From NCBI GenBank assembly GCA_012064385.1, contig QRDG01000529.1, positions 1,140,512-1,204,511 on the forward strand: DNA of 64,000 nt. Direction: 5' to 3'. This DNA comes from Puccinellia tenuiflora. Taxonomy: Eukaryota; Streptophyta; Magnoliopsida; Poales; Poaceae. Shown here piece by piece: positions 21,930 through 34,085 of this stretch; within the stretch, counting starts at the first letter, position 1; every line of letters starts with the position of its first letter. The position numbers and the translations under genes were made by a program. The notes beneath the pieces are model-generated. The model searched no databases. It was not told the origin of the DNA and worked only from the letters and a program-made list of their open reading frames with translations.

Positions 21930-22907
21930 TTATGCGTCTTATGAATCACGTCTTGCGCGCTTTCATTGGCAAGTTTGTGGTTGTCTACTTTGATGACATC
22001 CTTGTTTATAGCAAGTCTATGCATGAACATGTCGACCATGTGAAGCAAGTTTTATTGGCCCTTCGTAATGCTTCGCTTTTTGCCAACCTCAAGAAATGCA
22101 CCTTTTGTACCGACAAGCTTGTGTTTTTGGGTTATGTAGTTTCTTCCAAAGGGATCGAAGTTGACACCTCTAAGATTGAGGCAATCACAAATTGGCCACC
22201 GCCAACTAATCTTGCTCAACTTTGTAGCGCCCTTGGTTTGTTTGGATTTTACCGCCGCTTTGTGAAAGATTTTAGCACAATTGCTTGCCCCTTGAATGAG
22301 CTTACCAAAAAGAATGTACCCTTCATTTGGGGCAATGCGCAAGAATCGGCTTTCAATGAACTCAAGAAGAGATTGACCGAAGCTCCTTTACTTGCTTTAC
22401 CGGATTTCTCAAAAACCTTTGAACTTGAGTGTGACGCTAGTGGCCTTGGCATCGGTGGCGTTCTCATGCAATGTGGCCGTCCCGTTGCCTATTATAGCGA
22501 AAAACTTGATGGTGCTCGCCTAAACTACCCAATATACGACAAGGAACTCTATGCCTTAGTCCGTGTTTTGGAAGTATGGCAACACTACCTTTGGCCCAAA
22601 GAGTTTGTTATCCATTCCGATCACGAATCATTGAAATATTTCAAAACCCAAGCCAATTTGAACAAAAGGCATGCCAAATGGGTTGAATTCATCGAGTCTT
22701 TTCCCTATGTGGTGAAGAACAAAAAAGGCAAGGCCAATATAGTTGCGGATGCTCTTTCCCGCAAGATGATCTTACTCACCCAACTTGAAATCAACGTTTT
22801 GGGTCTTGATGAGCTTAAAGAACTCTATGCTTCCGATTCTTTCTTTGGTCCTATCTTTACCAAGTGCACAATTGACAAAGGTTGCGATGATTTCTACTTG
22901 CACAAGG
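21930..22907 (+). CDS. pol: RT C-terminal half and RNase H of A1
   Basis: It resumes the frame lost at 18521 (MRLMNHVLRAFIGKF). The RT active site VVVYFDDILVYS is at about 21975-22010; both catalytic Asp residues are kept. Thumb and connection follow. RNase H starts ELECDASGLGIGGVL (about 22425) with DKELYAL and IHSDHESL. It ends FYLHK, where B1 is inserted; the next codon is at 43783. No stop or frameshift is present in this part. Confidence 0.88.
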
Positions 22908-23427
22908 TGATACGGATCAACGTGATCCAAAGGGTTTTAAGGCCCGATCTTTCACGGCGATCAACAACAGCAACAAGATAATGAACAAAGAGGTTCCGAG
23001 ATAGATTAAAACGAACCCTCTTCAATCCCCCATGTTGGAACTGATCAGGATCAACTCCCACGCATGGTACCAAATCAGATCTTGAAGATCAGCAAGCAAA
23101 CACAAGCATATGCGCCCCCAAACATTGGGACTTTTCTGGTGTAACTTTTATCTCGAAAATTCAACTAAAACTAAAAACTCCCCAACCCTAATGCGCTCAG
23201 CCCCTTATATGAATGAGGTGGGGCGCACTTTAGCGCGGTACTGTAGCTACAGTACCGGCCTAGTTGGACTTGGACTCAATACAAAACCGACCTGTTATAG
23301 GTTCGGCCCAAACACAAGTGGCACGCAGGCCCAATTTAACACAACCTTAGACAAATTACATGCGTTTTAATAGCCTGTCCTAGAGTGTCAACCGACCATC
23401 ATAATGCCCAGCACGATGCCCTCATCA
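22908..23427 (-). repeat. 3' LTR of B1
   Basis: Left edge TGATACGG, right edge CCCTCATCA, followed by the polypurine tract AAGAAGGGGAGGA on the minus strand. A CATATAAGGGG box lies near 23195-23205. Confidence 0.92.
23238..23255. promoter_or_regulatory. 18-bp perfect palindrome, B1 3' LTR copy
   Basis: GTACTGTAGCTACAGTAC, in U3 just upstream of the TATA-like box in LTR orientation. Confidence 0.6.
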
Positions 23428-23506
23428 TCCTCCCCTTCTTGGAAAGGCGTTGTCCTCAACGCCGGAAGGTCTTCTCCAGCGCCTTGTGACTTCAAAAGCT
23501 GCATCA

Positions 23507-24334
23507 TCAAACTGGTGGGGTTCTGAAATTGGGCTTCACCTCATCTTCTGGAGGTATCTCAACAGAAAAGAGTCCAAACTTGATAGTAAGTGGAGGTGGT
23601 GGCGCAATGGTAGGAATAGCAGATATCCTCCCCTCATCATCCCCCCCAACTTGAATGGAAACCGTCCTCGGTTTTCCCTTGATGCTTTGGACCTTCTTCT
23701 TCCCAGCAAACACATCCACTTTAATATCCTTGTCCAGCATAGGCTGCAGCACATGACGCTTGCCATTATGCCACAATGAATAAACATTGGTTCTGCCTTC
23801 ATGAGTGGAGCGCCTATCAAGTTGCCACGGTCGGCCTAGCAGCACATGACATGCATCCATAGGAAAAACGTCGCAGACCACCGTGTCCTCATAATTACCT
23901 ACAGAAAATTTCAGGCGCACCTTATGTGTTACCTTGAGCTTCCCTGAATTATACAACCACTCAACGCAATGTGGCTGCGGGTGTTTCCATGTAGGTAATG
24001 AGAGAGAATCCACCAAACTCTTGCTAATAATATTGGTGTAGCTGCCACCATCAATAATGAGCTTGCAAGTGGTGTCTTTGACTGTACATTGGGTCTGAAA
24101 AATATTCCATCGCTGCCCTTGTCCTTCTATGCGATCAGCTGGTACACGCTGCACCATTAGATTTGTACAATTCGCAGCAAGTTCATACCCATCTACAGAC
24201 ACTTCGTTGTCATCAGATTTCTCACTGGACGGCTCATCAGCTTTCTCCTCATCGCTAGCAGAAATATAGCCATCTTGTGTGAGCATCACCCTCTTAGCAT
24301 TAGGGCATTCACGCCTCATGTGTCCTCGGCCTCC
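23507..24334 (-). CDS. Zinc knuckle end and protease of B1
   Basis: In the minus direction it continues the gag frame from 41656 across CACTA-2. GGRGHMRRECPN completes the CCHC knuckle whose first half (CFTCG) is at about 41660. An acidic linker follows, then the aspartic protease with IIDGGSYTNIISKSLVDSL and LLGRPWQLDRRSTHEGRTN. The frame ends at 23507 and the PPT lies 70 bp further. No RT sequence follows. It probably supplies capsid and protease, or acts as a passenger; the rest must come from another element (D or A families share PBS and LTR-edge style). Confidence 0.82.
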   Translation of the reverse strand, partial: GGRGHMRRECPNAKRVMLTQDGYISASDEEKADEPSSEKSDDNEVSVDGYELAANCTNLMVQRVPADRIEGQGQRWNIFQTQCTVKDTTCKLIIDGGSYTNIISKSLVDSLSLPTWKHPQPHCVEWLYNSGKLKVTHKVRLKFSVGNYEDTVVCDVFPMDACHVLLGRPWQLDRRSTHEGRTNVYSLWHNGKRHVLQPMLDKDIKVDVFAGKKKVQSIKGKPRTVSIQVGGDDEGRISAIPTIAPPPPLTIKFGLFSVEIPPEDEVKPNFRTPPV

Positions 24335-24610
24335 CACTACAAGAAATATGCTCGTTTATGACTTTTTGATAATGACCATGGAAAAATTGGTCATAAAGTT
24401 ATGACTATTTTGATTTTATTGGTCGTTAGGCATTTGGGAGGATACAAACCCTAAAACTTAACGACCAATTTTATCGAAAAAGTCATAACTTTATTAACTG
24501 AGATGGTCATAGATTGGGAGGCATGGTCTACGACCATTTCTGTGATTGATTACGACCAACTAAAGAAGTCATAATATTTAAGACCATATAATAAGATAAT
24601 TATTTGACTA
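24335..24610 (+). repeat. Left subterminal repeats of CACTA-2
   Basis: Many copies, in both orientations, of TTATGAC / GGTCATAA-like heptamers, probably the binding sites for the tnpA-like protein (known for En/Spm TNPA; inferred here). Confidence 0.65.
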
Positions 24611-24888
24611 CATGGCAGCCAACTCATCAGGTGGGACCCACTAATTGGTGGGACCTATGGACAAGAGATCTCTAATATTGACCTGTTGACAAATCTGACT
24701 GATGGGACCCACTGCACCCATCCTGACATGTGGGTCCAGCCATCTAATATGGACAATTGGGCCAGTTGAACCATTGTGGAGATGACCCATTGTGTTCACT
24801 CCTTATCCCTACTGCTGCGACCCACACAACCATGCCAGCGAGCAGGCCCACAAGGCCCACGACCATGCCAGCGAACGGTGGTTCGCAA

Positions 24889-24975
24889 AAATATTTGCGC
24901 AACCGGGGACTCGAACACACGACCGCTGCGCTGCAAACTATGGTTCACTACCGCTGAGCTAAATAAGGTATGTTG
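24889..24975 (-). other. tRNA-like segment (A and B box) in CACTA-2
   Basis: On the minus strand TAGCTCAGCGGTA (24949-24961) matches the tRNA A box and GTGTTCGAGTCCCC (24905-24918) the B box, spaced about 30 bp as in a tRNA gene. The T-stem does not pair well and the acceptor stem is poor, so this is a decayed tRNA or SINE head, not a working tRNA gene. Confidence 0.45.
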
Positions 24976-27042
24976 CTTTTGTACCCACACGTTTTCATAT
25001 AGCTTTTAACCGTGCAGCGGCCGTCAGTGTATCTCCTTAGCAGAAATTGCAGTGTATCTCCGTCAGTGTATCTCCTTAGCGACCGTCATCGGCGAGGCAG
25101 GGGCAGGGGCGGGGGCGGGGGTGACCGGCGGAGGCGGGGGCGACCGGCGGAGGCGGGGGCGACCGGCGGAGGGAGCTGTCTCCCCCTGCTCGCTCTTCTT
25201 CTCCTTCCACCCCTCGTCTCTTTGCTCCTGCTCACTCCCATCCACGCGCACTCCGCATTTGCCGCCCGACCGCCGCCTCCGCCCCAGCAGCTCCCTCCTC
25301 TCTCCCTCATGGCCTCCGCCGTCTCCTTCGCGTTGACCACCGTCCAGGTACGCTGCATCCGGTAGGGTTCAAGTCACGGCGGCGTGCGCCTTACGTGATT
25401 TCTCTCGTGCCGATCTGGTTTCGGATCCGCTCTGGTTTTGGTAGAGGATTAGTTGGCTGGACATCAGGCAGCTCCGATTCGGAAGCCTAGTGGCGACCGA
25501 ATCGTGTGTGCGTGTGATCGGAAGCCCGGCGGCTGTAGGGGACCGTAATTCTGCTCGCTGCTGCTTTTAAGTCGGTCGATCGGAATGGTTAGTTGCTGCG
25601 GCTATCCATGGTATAGAACTGCATATGAATGAATGTGTGCCCACTGAAGCAATTGGATCCATGAATTCTGTATGGTGTAGCGGCATGGATTGGATGTTTG
25701 AGAATTTTTCGTGCGCTCTGTTGCTAGTTTAATCAAACACGGAACCTGCATCTGTACGTTGCATGCGAGTTTTTTTTAGTGCATTCTGAATTTGTAGCAC
25801 GCCGCATTATTGAGCGAGGCCTTGTTGAGTGGAGTGTTGTTTACATTGCTTAATGGTAGCATGCATCCCCTGAGGATTTCCTGCTTCTGGTGTCTCACTT
25901 TGCGTAGAAAGATTCCCAAGTCCAAATGTTTTTTTTTTCACAGAATCTCAGAATTTGCTTCATGCTGAATACCAATGTATGAGGTGTAGCTCAGAATCAG
26001 AAAATTTCTCAGTTGATGTATTGTGTCTTTTAAGCTGTGAATATGCTAGAAGTAAAGCATGGGGATCTGAATAAACTACATTGAAAATGGTGGCTAAATT
26101 CAGATTCTGAATTTTTCTTGGAGTTATATTTAGACCCCATACAGGCTTCATAGCACATAGTTTCATTAAATTAATTGGTATGGTATGTTGTGCTTTCCTA
26201 CAGTTTTTGTTAAGGACATATGTAAGCTTATTCTGGTAGCTGGATATAAATGGAAAAGGTTCTTATCAGACTTAAAAAATCAAGAAAATTCTGGGCATGT
26301 GTGCAGGATAAAGCAAGTGTTTTCTTTTACTATAATATAAATAAATACAGAATCTGCAGTCCAGTCAGGATGAACTAAAAGTAGAAAGCAGTGGAGACAG
26401 TTTTGAAACACAGCCTAATTGAATAATGTCTGGAGATAAACAGGCTGAATTTCATTTAGTCTATTATGTACTACGCGATATAAATGTTGTGGTTACTATT
26501 TAGTATGCACACCCTTACTTCTGTTTTTCGTTTTCAACAAGGCAGCACTGATGATTTCATATTGTATATAGGCCTCATTTCAACATTGACAGCCAAACTA
26601 GTTTGTTTTCGTGAAATGTTGATTGATAAGTAAATACTCGGTATATATTTACCAGGTTACATGCTAATTATACTCTTGTTTAATCTTTTAAATATGACTT
26701 AGTTATTTAAACTCTGCCCTCCCTGTGTATATGCCAATCTTAGCTTCCTCTAACATATTCACTTTGCAATTTTCAGGAAGCTCGATAAAGCTTGGACAGC
26801 GGTGCCCTCGTGCTAGGCTGGTTTTTCACTCGTGACTGGTAGTAGGCTTGGCTGCCCCCCGACTTCGACATTTTGACTACCTTGGCCTCTGCCGCCGCAC
26901 CACGTCCCTCAGGTGAGCTCATCATGTCCCTTCTTCGCGGTGATCATCTTCTTTATTATTTTGTTGTTTTGACAGATTTTGATGCTCCTTTTATTGCTAG
27001 AATTTGTAATGATGCATTTGCATGGTTTGTTGTCTTTGTCAG
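24976..27042 (+). promoter_or_regulatory. Probable promoter and 5' UTR with introns for tnp2-type gene
   Basis: A GC-rich leader (25080-25340) contains a CGACCGGCGGAGGCGGGGG repeat. A possible first exon ends at 25347 (a short frame MASAVSFALTTVQ, then GTACGC). After 1.4 kb of AT-rich intron-like DNA, acceptor TTTTCAG at 26770-26776 opens a second exon that ends near 26911 (CCTCAG then GTGAGC). A last acceptor TTTGTCAG lies directly before the ATG at 27043. Exon limits are inferred from splice motifs only. Confidence 0.45.
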
Positions 27043-30000
27043 ATGGACAGAAGCTGGATTACAAAGGGTGTTAGAAAGCTTTCCGATGAACACATCAAGG
27101 GAGTCGAAGATTTCATGCAGTGTGTTCGCACAAATTTTACCAAGACTGACCGCATTCTGTGCCCATGCTGCAAATGTCTGAACCGTAAAGAACAAGCTCA
27201 AGGGATGGTGCAAGATCATTTGCTTTATTATGGAATGGCCAGCACCTATGATAGGTGGATCCATCATGGAGAACCATTGCAGGAAGAACCTCAACATGCT
27301 GAAGCTGATGCACAACCACACCATGGTGGTGATGATGGAATTGATTTTGTAGAAAATGTTCTGCAGGAGAATGCTGGTTTGGAGGAAGAAGATGGATTTG
27401 AAGATGATAGAATACCTGACTTGCTGAGGGATCTGTACAATTCTGAAGATCATGTTGATGGACAGAGGTCATTGTTTGCCGAGGTGCTTGAGGAGGCGAA
27501 GCGCGCAGCTGTTGAAGGGGGTAAATTTTCAAGATTTACCTTCACCGTGAAGCTACTTCATGTCAAGTCCTTCTACCGGATTAACAATGTTGCCTTCGAC
27601 GCATTTGTCCATCTTTTGAACTTGCAGTTCCCTAATGGCTCTATTCCCAAGTCTTATGATGACGCGTTGCGGGTAATCCGAAAGTTGGGGCTAGGCTATG
27701 TTTCAATACATGTCTGTCCAAATAACTGTGTGTTGTTTCGGAAGCAGTATGCCAAGCATGACAACTGCCCGAAATGCAAGGCCTCTAGGTGGAGAGATGC
27801 TGATGGGAGAAGGTGTATACCGCAGAAGGTATTGAGGCACTTTCCATTGATACCAAGGCTGCAACGGATGTTTCTTTCGGAAAAATCATCACACGAGGTA
27901 CAATGGCACAAGCTCAAGAGGCAACCTGTGGAAGATGAGCTGAGCCATCCAGCGGACGGAAAGGCATGGAAAGACTTTGACAGTAAGCATAAAACATTTG
28001 CTGCGGATCCAAGGAATATAAGGCTCGGCCTTGCCACTGATGGCTTTAATCCGTTTGGGATTCAGGGAACGTCATATAGCATGTGGCCCGTCTTTGTGGT
28101 GCCGTACAACATGCCTACCATGGGCATGCATGGATCAGTCTAACTTATGATGGTGTTGCTTATCCCGGGTCCAGACTCTCCAGGAAAAGATTTTGACGTC
28201 TTCATGGAGCCCCTCGTGGAAGAATTGCTCCTGCTCTGGAGTGGTGTTCTTACCTATGATGCCTTGACTCCCAACAATAAGTTCAATCTCCGTGCTGCAG
28301 TCATATGGTGCATCCATGATTTCCCCGCGCTGCACACTTTGTCAGGGAGGATTACAGCGGGTTATCAAGCTTGTGTGCGGTGTGACAAAGACCCATGCTC
28401 GAGGAGGATAAGGGGCAAGATCTGCTGGATTGGGCATCGCCGATTCCTTCCCCGGAATCATCGTTGGCGAAACAGCAAAGAGTTTGATGGTGAGACTGAA
28501 ACCCGTGACCAGCCAGCGGAATTCACTAAAGAAGAGCTCAACCAGCAACTTGAAAAGGTCAAAGATGTGAGACCAGGAAAGCTTGAAAAGAAGAGAAAGC
28601 GAGAGGAAGGGCAATGCTGGGACCGAAGGTCTTGTTTGTGGGACCTGCCATATTGGGTTGATCTAAAGCTGAGGCACAACCTCGACGTAATGCACATCGA
28701 GAAGAATATCTGCGACAATCTCCTTGGAACATTCATGAACATTGAAGGGAAGTCCAAGGACACAGGTGAATTCAAGGCTTGACTTGGAAGATATGGGAAT
28801 AAGACAAGAATTGCACCTCCAGCGCAATGAAGATGATGAGTCGTTTGAAATGCCACCTGCTTGGTACACCATGACTAAAGAAGAAAAGATTGCCTTCTGT
28901 GAGTTCATAAGAGCGGTGAGGTTTCCAGATGGTTACGCCGCTAACCTAGGAAAGTGCATCTCTCCTGATGGTTGCAAGCTCCAAGGACTTAAAACACATG
29001 ATTGTCACATTCTACTTCAAAGAATTTTACCGGCAGGGCTCCGAGGAATTATGCATAATGATATATATGAAGCGGTTGCCGAGCTAGGAAATTTCTTTAG
29101 AGAACTGTGTTGCAAGACGCTCAAGTTATCGGTTCTGGAAAGACTTGAAAAAGAAATCCCACTAATTCTTTGCAAGCTCGAGAAGATTTTTCCACCAGCA
29201 TTCTTCACCGTGATGGTCCATTTGTGTGTCCATTTACCAAAAGAGGCGATGCTTAGAGGCCCTGTACAATACGGATGGATGTTCCCGGTGGAAAGAAGGT
29301 TGCTTACATGTAAGCGCTCCGTGCGGAACACAGCCAGACCTGAAGGATCGATTGCCGAGGCGTATGTTGTCGATGAGTGCCTCACTTTTTGCTCGAGGTA
29401 CTTTGACGATATGGACACGAGATGGAATCGTCCGGGCAGAAATGGAGAGCGCGATGACTCATACCGTGGTGATGTGTCGGTTTTCAAGCATGGTGTGAAC
29501 TTTCTCGGAGGGTCGGAATATTTGGATGCCGGTGATGACTATGACAAGATGGTCTGGTTTGTCCTCAGCAACTGCCATGAGGTTTTACCATACATAGAGT
29601 ACGTCATATCTTGTGCACTCGTTATTTTATTTTCTTGGGTTGGGAGGAAACCATATTTTAGCATTGACCTGATGTTTTTCCACTCACTATTTTTCTTGGC
29701 ATGGCAGGCTATGCAAAGAAGAGTTGAATCAGGAAGAAAGCCGCATCCATGTTGATAAGAGGCTTCCCAAGGAATTTCCTGACTGGTTTAAAAAAAAGGT
29801 GAGATTTTTAGCCATGTGGTCGATTGCCACATCATTTTTGATTTGTGTGTTACTAACCCTGGTTAATATGTGCAGATTGGAAAATTGCATGAGGAGAAGA
29901 TGGTGAGTGATGACCTCTTTGCTCTGGCATGCCAACCGGATAAGCGAGTGAGACGGTATTCAGCATGTATTGTTGACGGTGTTCGGTACCACACCATTGA

Positions 30001-30661
30001 CCGTGAGAAGAATAGAAAGACACAGAATAGTGGAATCGTCACCGAGGGAGAGCATGGTGGTGAGGCCATCGACTTCTATGGTCAGCTCAGAAGCGTCATC
30101 AAGCTACAATACAACTCCAGTGGAGGCATCGATCGCACCGTGGTCCTCTTTCGTTGTGATTGGTTTGACATTGGTGGCAAGAAGAATACGGGATTCAGAG
30201 ATGATGGACACTTCAAGAGTGTCAACACCGGAAGGTTCTGGTATAAAAATGATCCTCTTATTCTAGCCTCACAAGCAACAAAAGTGTTTTATGTACCAGA
30301 CACTCGTTTGCGTGGGAATTGGCGTGTTGTGCAAAGATTTCAGCATCGGCACTTGTGGAGCGTGAAGGAATCTGAAATAGAAAATGGTCCCGGTGGTGGT
30401 GGGCTAACGTATCAAGATGAAGACTCTACGGAAGTTCCGGTGCAAGCACATGAAGCAAACGTGCGCACCAGACTGCGAAGGGACCGGCAGGAACCCGTCC
30501 TTGTTGATGCTGCTGTTGTAGAAGGCATTAAAAGAAAAGGAAAGATGGTGGTCGATGGTCATGAAAGCGAGGACGATGAAGGCAGTGCTGACCATACCAT
30601 GCTTCAATACTGTAGTGATGATGAGGGAAACAGGACTGGGCATAGAGTTGATGATGAGTAA
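27043..30661 (+). pseudogene. tnp2-type (En/Spm, CACTA) transposase, frameshifted
   Basis: The TNP2/TNPD-type transposase cuts and joins CACTA ends in the nucleus. The ATG at 27043 gives MDRSWITKGVRKLSDEHIKG and a C-P-C-C-K-C cluster, the transposase-associated domain. Transposase_21 follows (YDDALRVIRKLGLGY, C-P-K-C, SYSMWPVFVVPYN, LLIPGPDSPGKDFDVFMEPL, LRHNLDVMHIEKN), then DUF4218 (YGWMFPVERRL, ARPEGSIAEAYV) and DUF4216 (IDFYGQLRSVIKLQY, TVVLFRCDWFD). Two introns fit well: 29599-29707 and 29799-29875. Three single-base shifts break it: an extra base near 28117, a missing base near 28145 (with a TAA between them), and an extra G near 28765. As it stands it cannot make a full protein; sequencing error is an alternative for each shift. 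Confidence 0.88.
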
Positions 30662-30869
30662 CGGATGGACATGAAGGTAACTTGTACCTGATGCTTGTCA
30701 TTGTTAAATAAACTTATATCTGGAAAATTTTATTCCTCGACATGAAGGAGAAAATTGAGGTGTGACTATCGATTACTTAAATACAGCCTAGTTCAAATGC
30801 CACTAAAGTACAATGTAATGCATTGTTTTTTGTTCCGGATTATTTGTAATCTGAATTTTTTGTGTCCAG
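30662..30869 (+). other. Spacer between tnp2 stop and captured exon
   Basis: AT-rich. It probably contains the tnp2 3' end and the start of captured intron DNA, ending in the acceptor TTTTTTGTGTCCAG. No coding sequence is seen. Confidence 0.5.
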
Positions 30870-31485
30870 GGTGTAGAATTAGAGCTCAGGAAACTTGAGG
30901 CTGCAGTGGAATCCATTCATCATAACTTGTTATATCTCAAAGCAAGGCAAGTTATCCATTCTACCTTTTCTGTGTTTTTAATAGGCAGATACCAGATTGT
31001 GACTCTTGTACTACGCTGCACTCAGTCTATCTAGATACAGGAATCTGTAGTCTGTACTATTTCCAGTTGGACGTTGTTTTATGTAGGTAATAAGCATGCT
31101 TTCAACAAACATTTATGTACAAAAAAAGTGACTGTGTAAAGCGTCGTGAATCAGAACCTACTGGTCTCATCGGTCTTGGGATGTAGATTGAACTCCTATT
31201 TGAAACTCTTAGGTGCTCTTACTGATTTGTATTCAGGATGTGGACAAGCAAAACTACTAGCTTCACTACTCTATACTATAACGTATTATTTGGAACGGGC
31301 ACTGCATAGCATAATGAGAAACCTTGAAATGTTTTTGCAGGGAAGCGGAGATGCGGGAAGTGAGCGAGAAAACAAATTCTAGGGTTGCCTGGTTCAGCAT
31401 CTTGTCGCTGGGCGTGTGCGTCGTGGTCTCCGTTCTGCAGCTATGACACTTGCAAGGGTTCTTCCACAAGAAGAAGCTCATCTAA
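30870..31485 (+). pseudogene. Captured 3' end of a p24 (EMP24/GP25L) cargo-receptor gene
   Basis: p24 proteins are single-pass membrane cargo receptors of COPI/COPII vesicles between ER and Golgi. Exon 30870-30946 encodes GVELELRKLEAAVESIHHNL and YLKA, the coiled-coil region. After a 394-bp intron with a GC donor (AG|GCAAGT), exon 31341-31485 encodes EAEMREVSEKTNSRVAWF, the transmembrane helix SILSLGVCVVVSVLQL, and the cytosolic tail HLQGFFHKKKLI. The tail keeps the FF and dilysine-type signals. The conserved Trp at the end of the helix is TGA (31444-31446), so the reading stops early. The lumenal GOLD domain and signal peptide are absent. It lies in the same sense as the transposase, 209 bp after its stop; probably a non-functional capture, possibly transcribed with tnp2. 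Confidence 0.85.
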
Positions 31486-32028
31486 ATTCACTTGTTTGAC
31501 CATGTACTCCCGTGTTGACTACCTTAGCAGGACAGTTTTGTCATATTTATTTCGAAAGGATGGAGAAAACAGTTGCTTGATACTAGATACATGATCTCAA
31601 ATACCAGAAAGCAACCAATACTATGTGCAATAGGAACTTGTTCACAGCTGCTACTCCTGGGACTATTGGGCATGTGTGTAATATATATGTTGTGAAACTT
31701 TTTTCTTCTCTTTATTATTACAGCAGCATTTTTTTGGATCAACTTTGGGTTTCAAGCTATCGTGTCAATGAATTGTACTAGCATAAAAAAAAATTGAGTG
31801 TCTCGTCCTTTTGTTCCTTTTCTTCAAACTGAAAACTATGTGGAATTACTCACCTGTATACCTCAAAATCTAACACAAAATCTGCGCACCTGCATGCCTG
31901 TCAAGTGTCATCATTTCATTCATATTTTTGAATATTGAAATTATGACTTGCCAAAATATTCAAACAAATCAAGGAAAATATGAAATGTAACATTTACAAA
32001 TATAGAACATAATAATGTAATTTAATCA
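31486..32028. other. Captured 3' UTR and AT-rich spacer
   Basis: The first part may be the 3' UTR of the p24 donor gene. No ORF or repeat is evident before the tandem array. Confidence 0.4.
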
Positions 32029-34085
32029 ACAAAATAACCTAGTTTTCGCATTCGGAAATAGAAAAATGAATTTTATGTGAAAGGAAAATGAAAAGTTTCT
32101 TTGGCGACATTGTTCACGGTTCCGAGGTACATGTTTGTGCCCAATACGGGCATATTTAAGCAAACTATACCATGAATGCGGACATAACATTCGTCGTTTG
32201 ACCCTAAAGCCATGAATCTTCATAGATGATACCTCATTTCTGATAACACTTTCACGAGAAAATTGGCTGATTCCAAGTTTATGATTTTTGATGGATACTA
32301 GGACACATATAATGACACCACGCGAAGGTTTCACATTTATTTGATTTTTTTTGAATTTCCTATGCCGATTTCGAAATACGCTCAACTCGGGGGATATGAC
32401 CGTTCGTATCTAGGGGTTAAATCTTGCACAAATTTTGTCACATCTCTGATGAAATAGGTACTTGTGTACCTAAATATGATTTTTTCAAAAAATCATGAGA
32501 AAACTACGAGGCACCTGTAGTTCAAATTTGACCCCGTTCCAGCTGAATCTGCATGAATTTGTCTTTTTTACGAGAGATAGATGGAATTTTTTTGACACAC
32601 AACCATTTGGTTATTTGTAAGTACATGTGGTCTAGTATTTTCAAATAATGTAGCGCTCCTATTTTACGACATATTTTTGGTAGTTGCTTCACAAAATAAC
32701 CTAGTTTTCGCATTCGGAAATAGAAAAATGAATTTTATGTGAAAGGAAAATGAAAAGTTTCTTCGGCAACATTGTTCATGGTTCCGAGGTACATGTTTGT
32801 GCCCAATACGGGCATATTTAAGCAAACTATACCATGAATGCGGACATAACATTCGTCGTTTGACCCTAAAGCCATGAATCTTCATAGATGATACCTCATT
32901 TCTGATAACACTTTCACGAGAAAATTGGCTGATTCCAAGTTTATGATTTTTGATGGATACTAGGACACATATAATGACACCACGCGAAGGTTTCACATTT
33001 ATTTGATTTTTTTTGAATTTCCTATGCCGATTTCGAAATACGCTCAACTCGGGGGATATGACCGTTCGTATCTAGGGGTTAAATCTTGCACAAATTTTGT
33101 CACATCTCTGATGAAATAGGTACTTGTGTACCTAAATATGATTTTTTCAAAAAATCATGAGAAAACTACGAGGCACCTGTAGTTCAAATTTGACCCCGTT
33201 CCAGCTGAATCTGCATGAATTTGTCTTTTTTACGAGAGATAGATGGAATTTTTTTGACACACAACCATTTGGTTATTTGTAAGTACATGTGGTCTAGTAT
33301 TTTCAAATAATGTAGCGCTCCTATTTTACGACATATTTTTGGTAGTTGCTTCACAAAATAACCTAGTTTTCGCATTCGGAAATAGAAAAATGAATTTTAT
33401 GTGAAAGGAAAATGAAAAGTTTCTTCGGCGACATTGTTCACGGTTCCGAGGTACATGTTTGTGCCCAATACGGGCATATTTAAGCAAACTATACCATGAA
33501 TGCGGACATAACATTCGTCGTTTGACCCTAAAGCCATGAATCTTCATAGATGATACCTCATTTCTGATAACACTTTCACGAGAAAATTGGCTGATTCCAA
33601 GTTTATGATTTTTGATGGATACTAGGACACATATAATGACACCACTGCGAAGGTTTCACATTTATTTGATTTTTTTTGAATTTCCTATGCCGATTTCGAA
33701 ATACGCTCAACTCGGGGGATATGACCGTTCGTATCTAGGGGTTAAATCTTGCACAAATTTTGTCACATCTCTGATGAAATAGGTACTTGTGTACCTAAAT
33801 ATGATTTTTTCAAAAAATCATGAGAAAACTACGAGGCACCTGTAGTTCAAATTTGACCCCGTTCCAGCTGAATCTGCATGAATTTGTCTTTTTTACGAGA
33901 GATAGATGGAATTTTTTTGACACACAACCATTTGGTTATTTGTAAGTACATGTGGTCTAGTATTTTCAAATAATGTAGCGCTCCTATTTTACGACATATT
34001 TTTGGTAGTTGCTTCACAAAATAACCTAGTTTTCGCATTCGGAAATAGAAAAATGAATTTTATGTGAAAGGAAAATGAAAAGTTA
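32029..34085. repeat. 662-bp tandem repeat array in CACTA-2
   Basis: Three complete units start at ACAAAATAACC at 32029, 32691 and 33353 (662, 662 and 663 bp) and a fourth begins at 34016 but breaks after about 70 bp. The copies differ at only a handful of bases (for example GGCGACATT against GGCAACATT), so the array is young or homogenised. A short out-of-place piece of the unit (GGGTTAAATCTTGCACAAA) follows at 34092. The minus-strand frames of 63 and about 120 codons repeat with the unit and show no domain; I treat them as non-coding. Confidence 0.93.

Noticed and set aside
32026..34038. Repeated minus-strand ORFs of 63 and about 120 codons
   Set aside because: They recur only because the 662-bp unit recurs; composition is not protein-like and no domain is visible.
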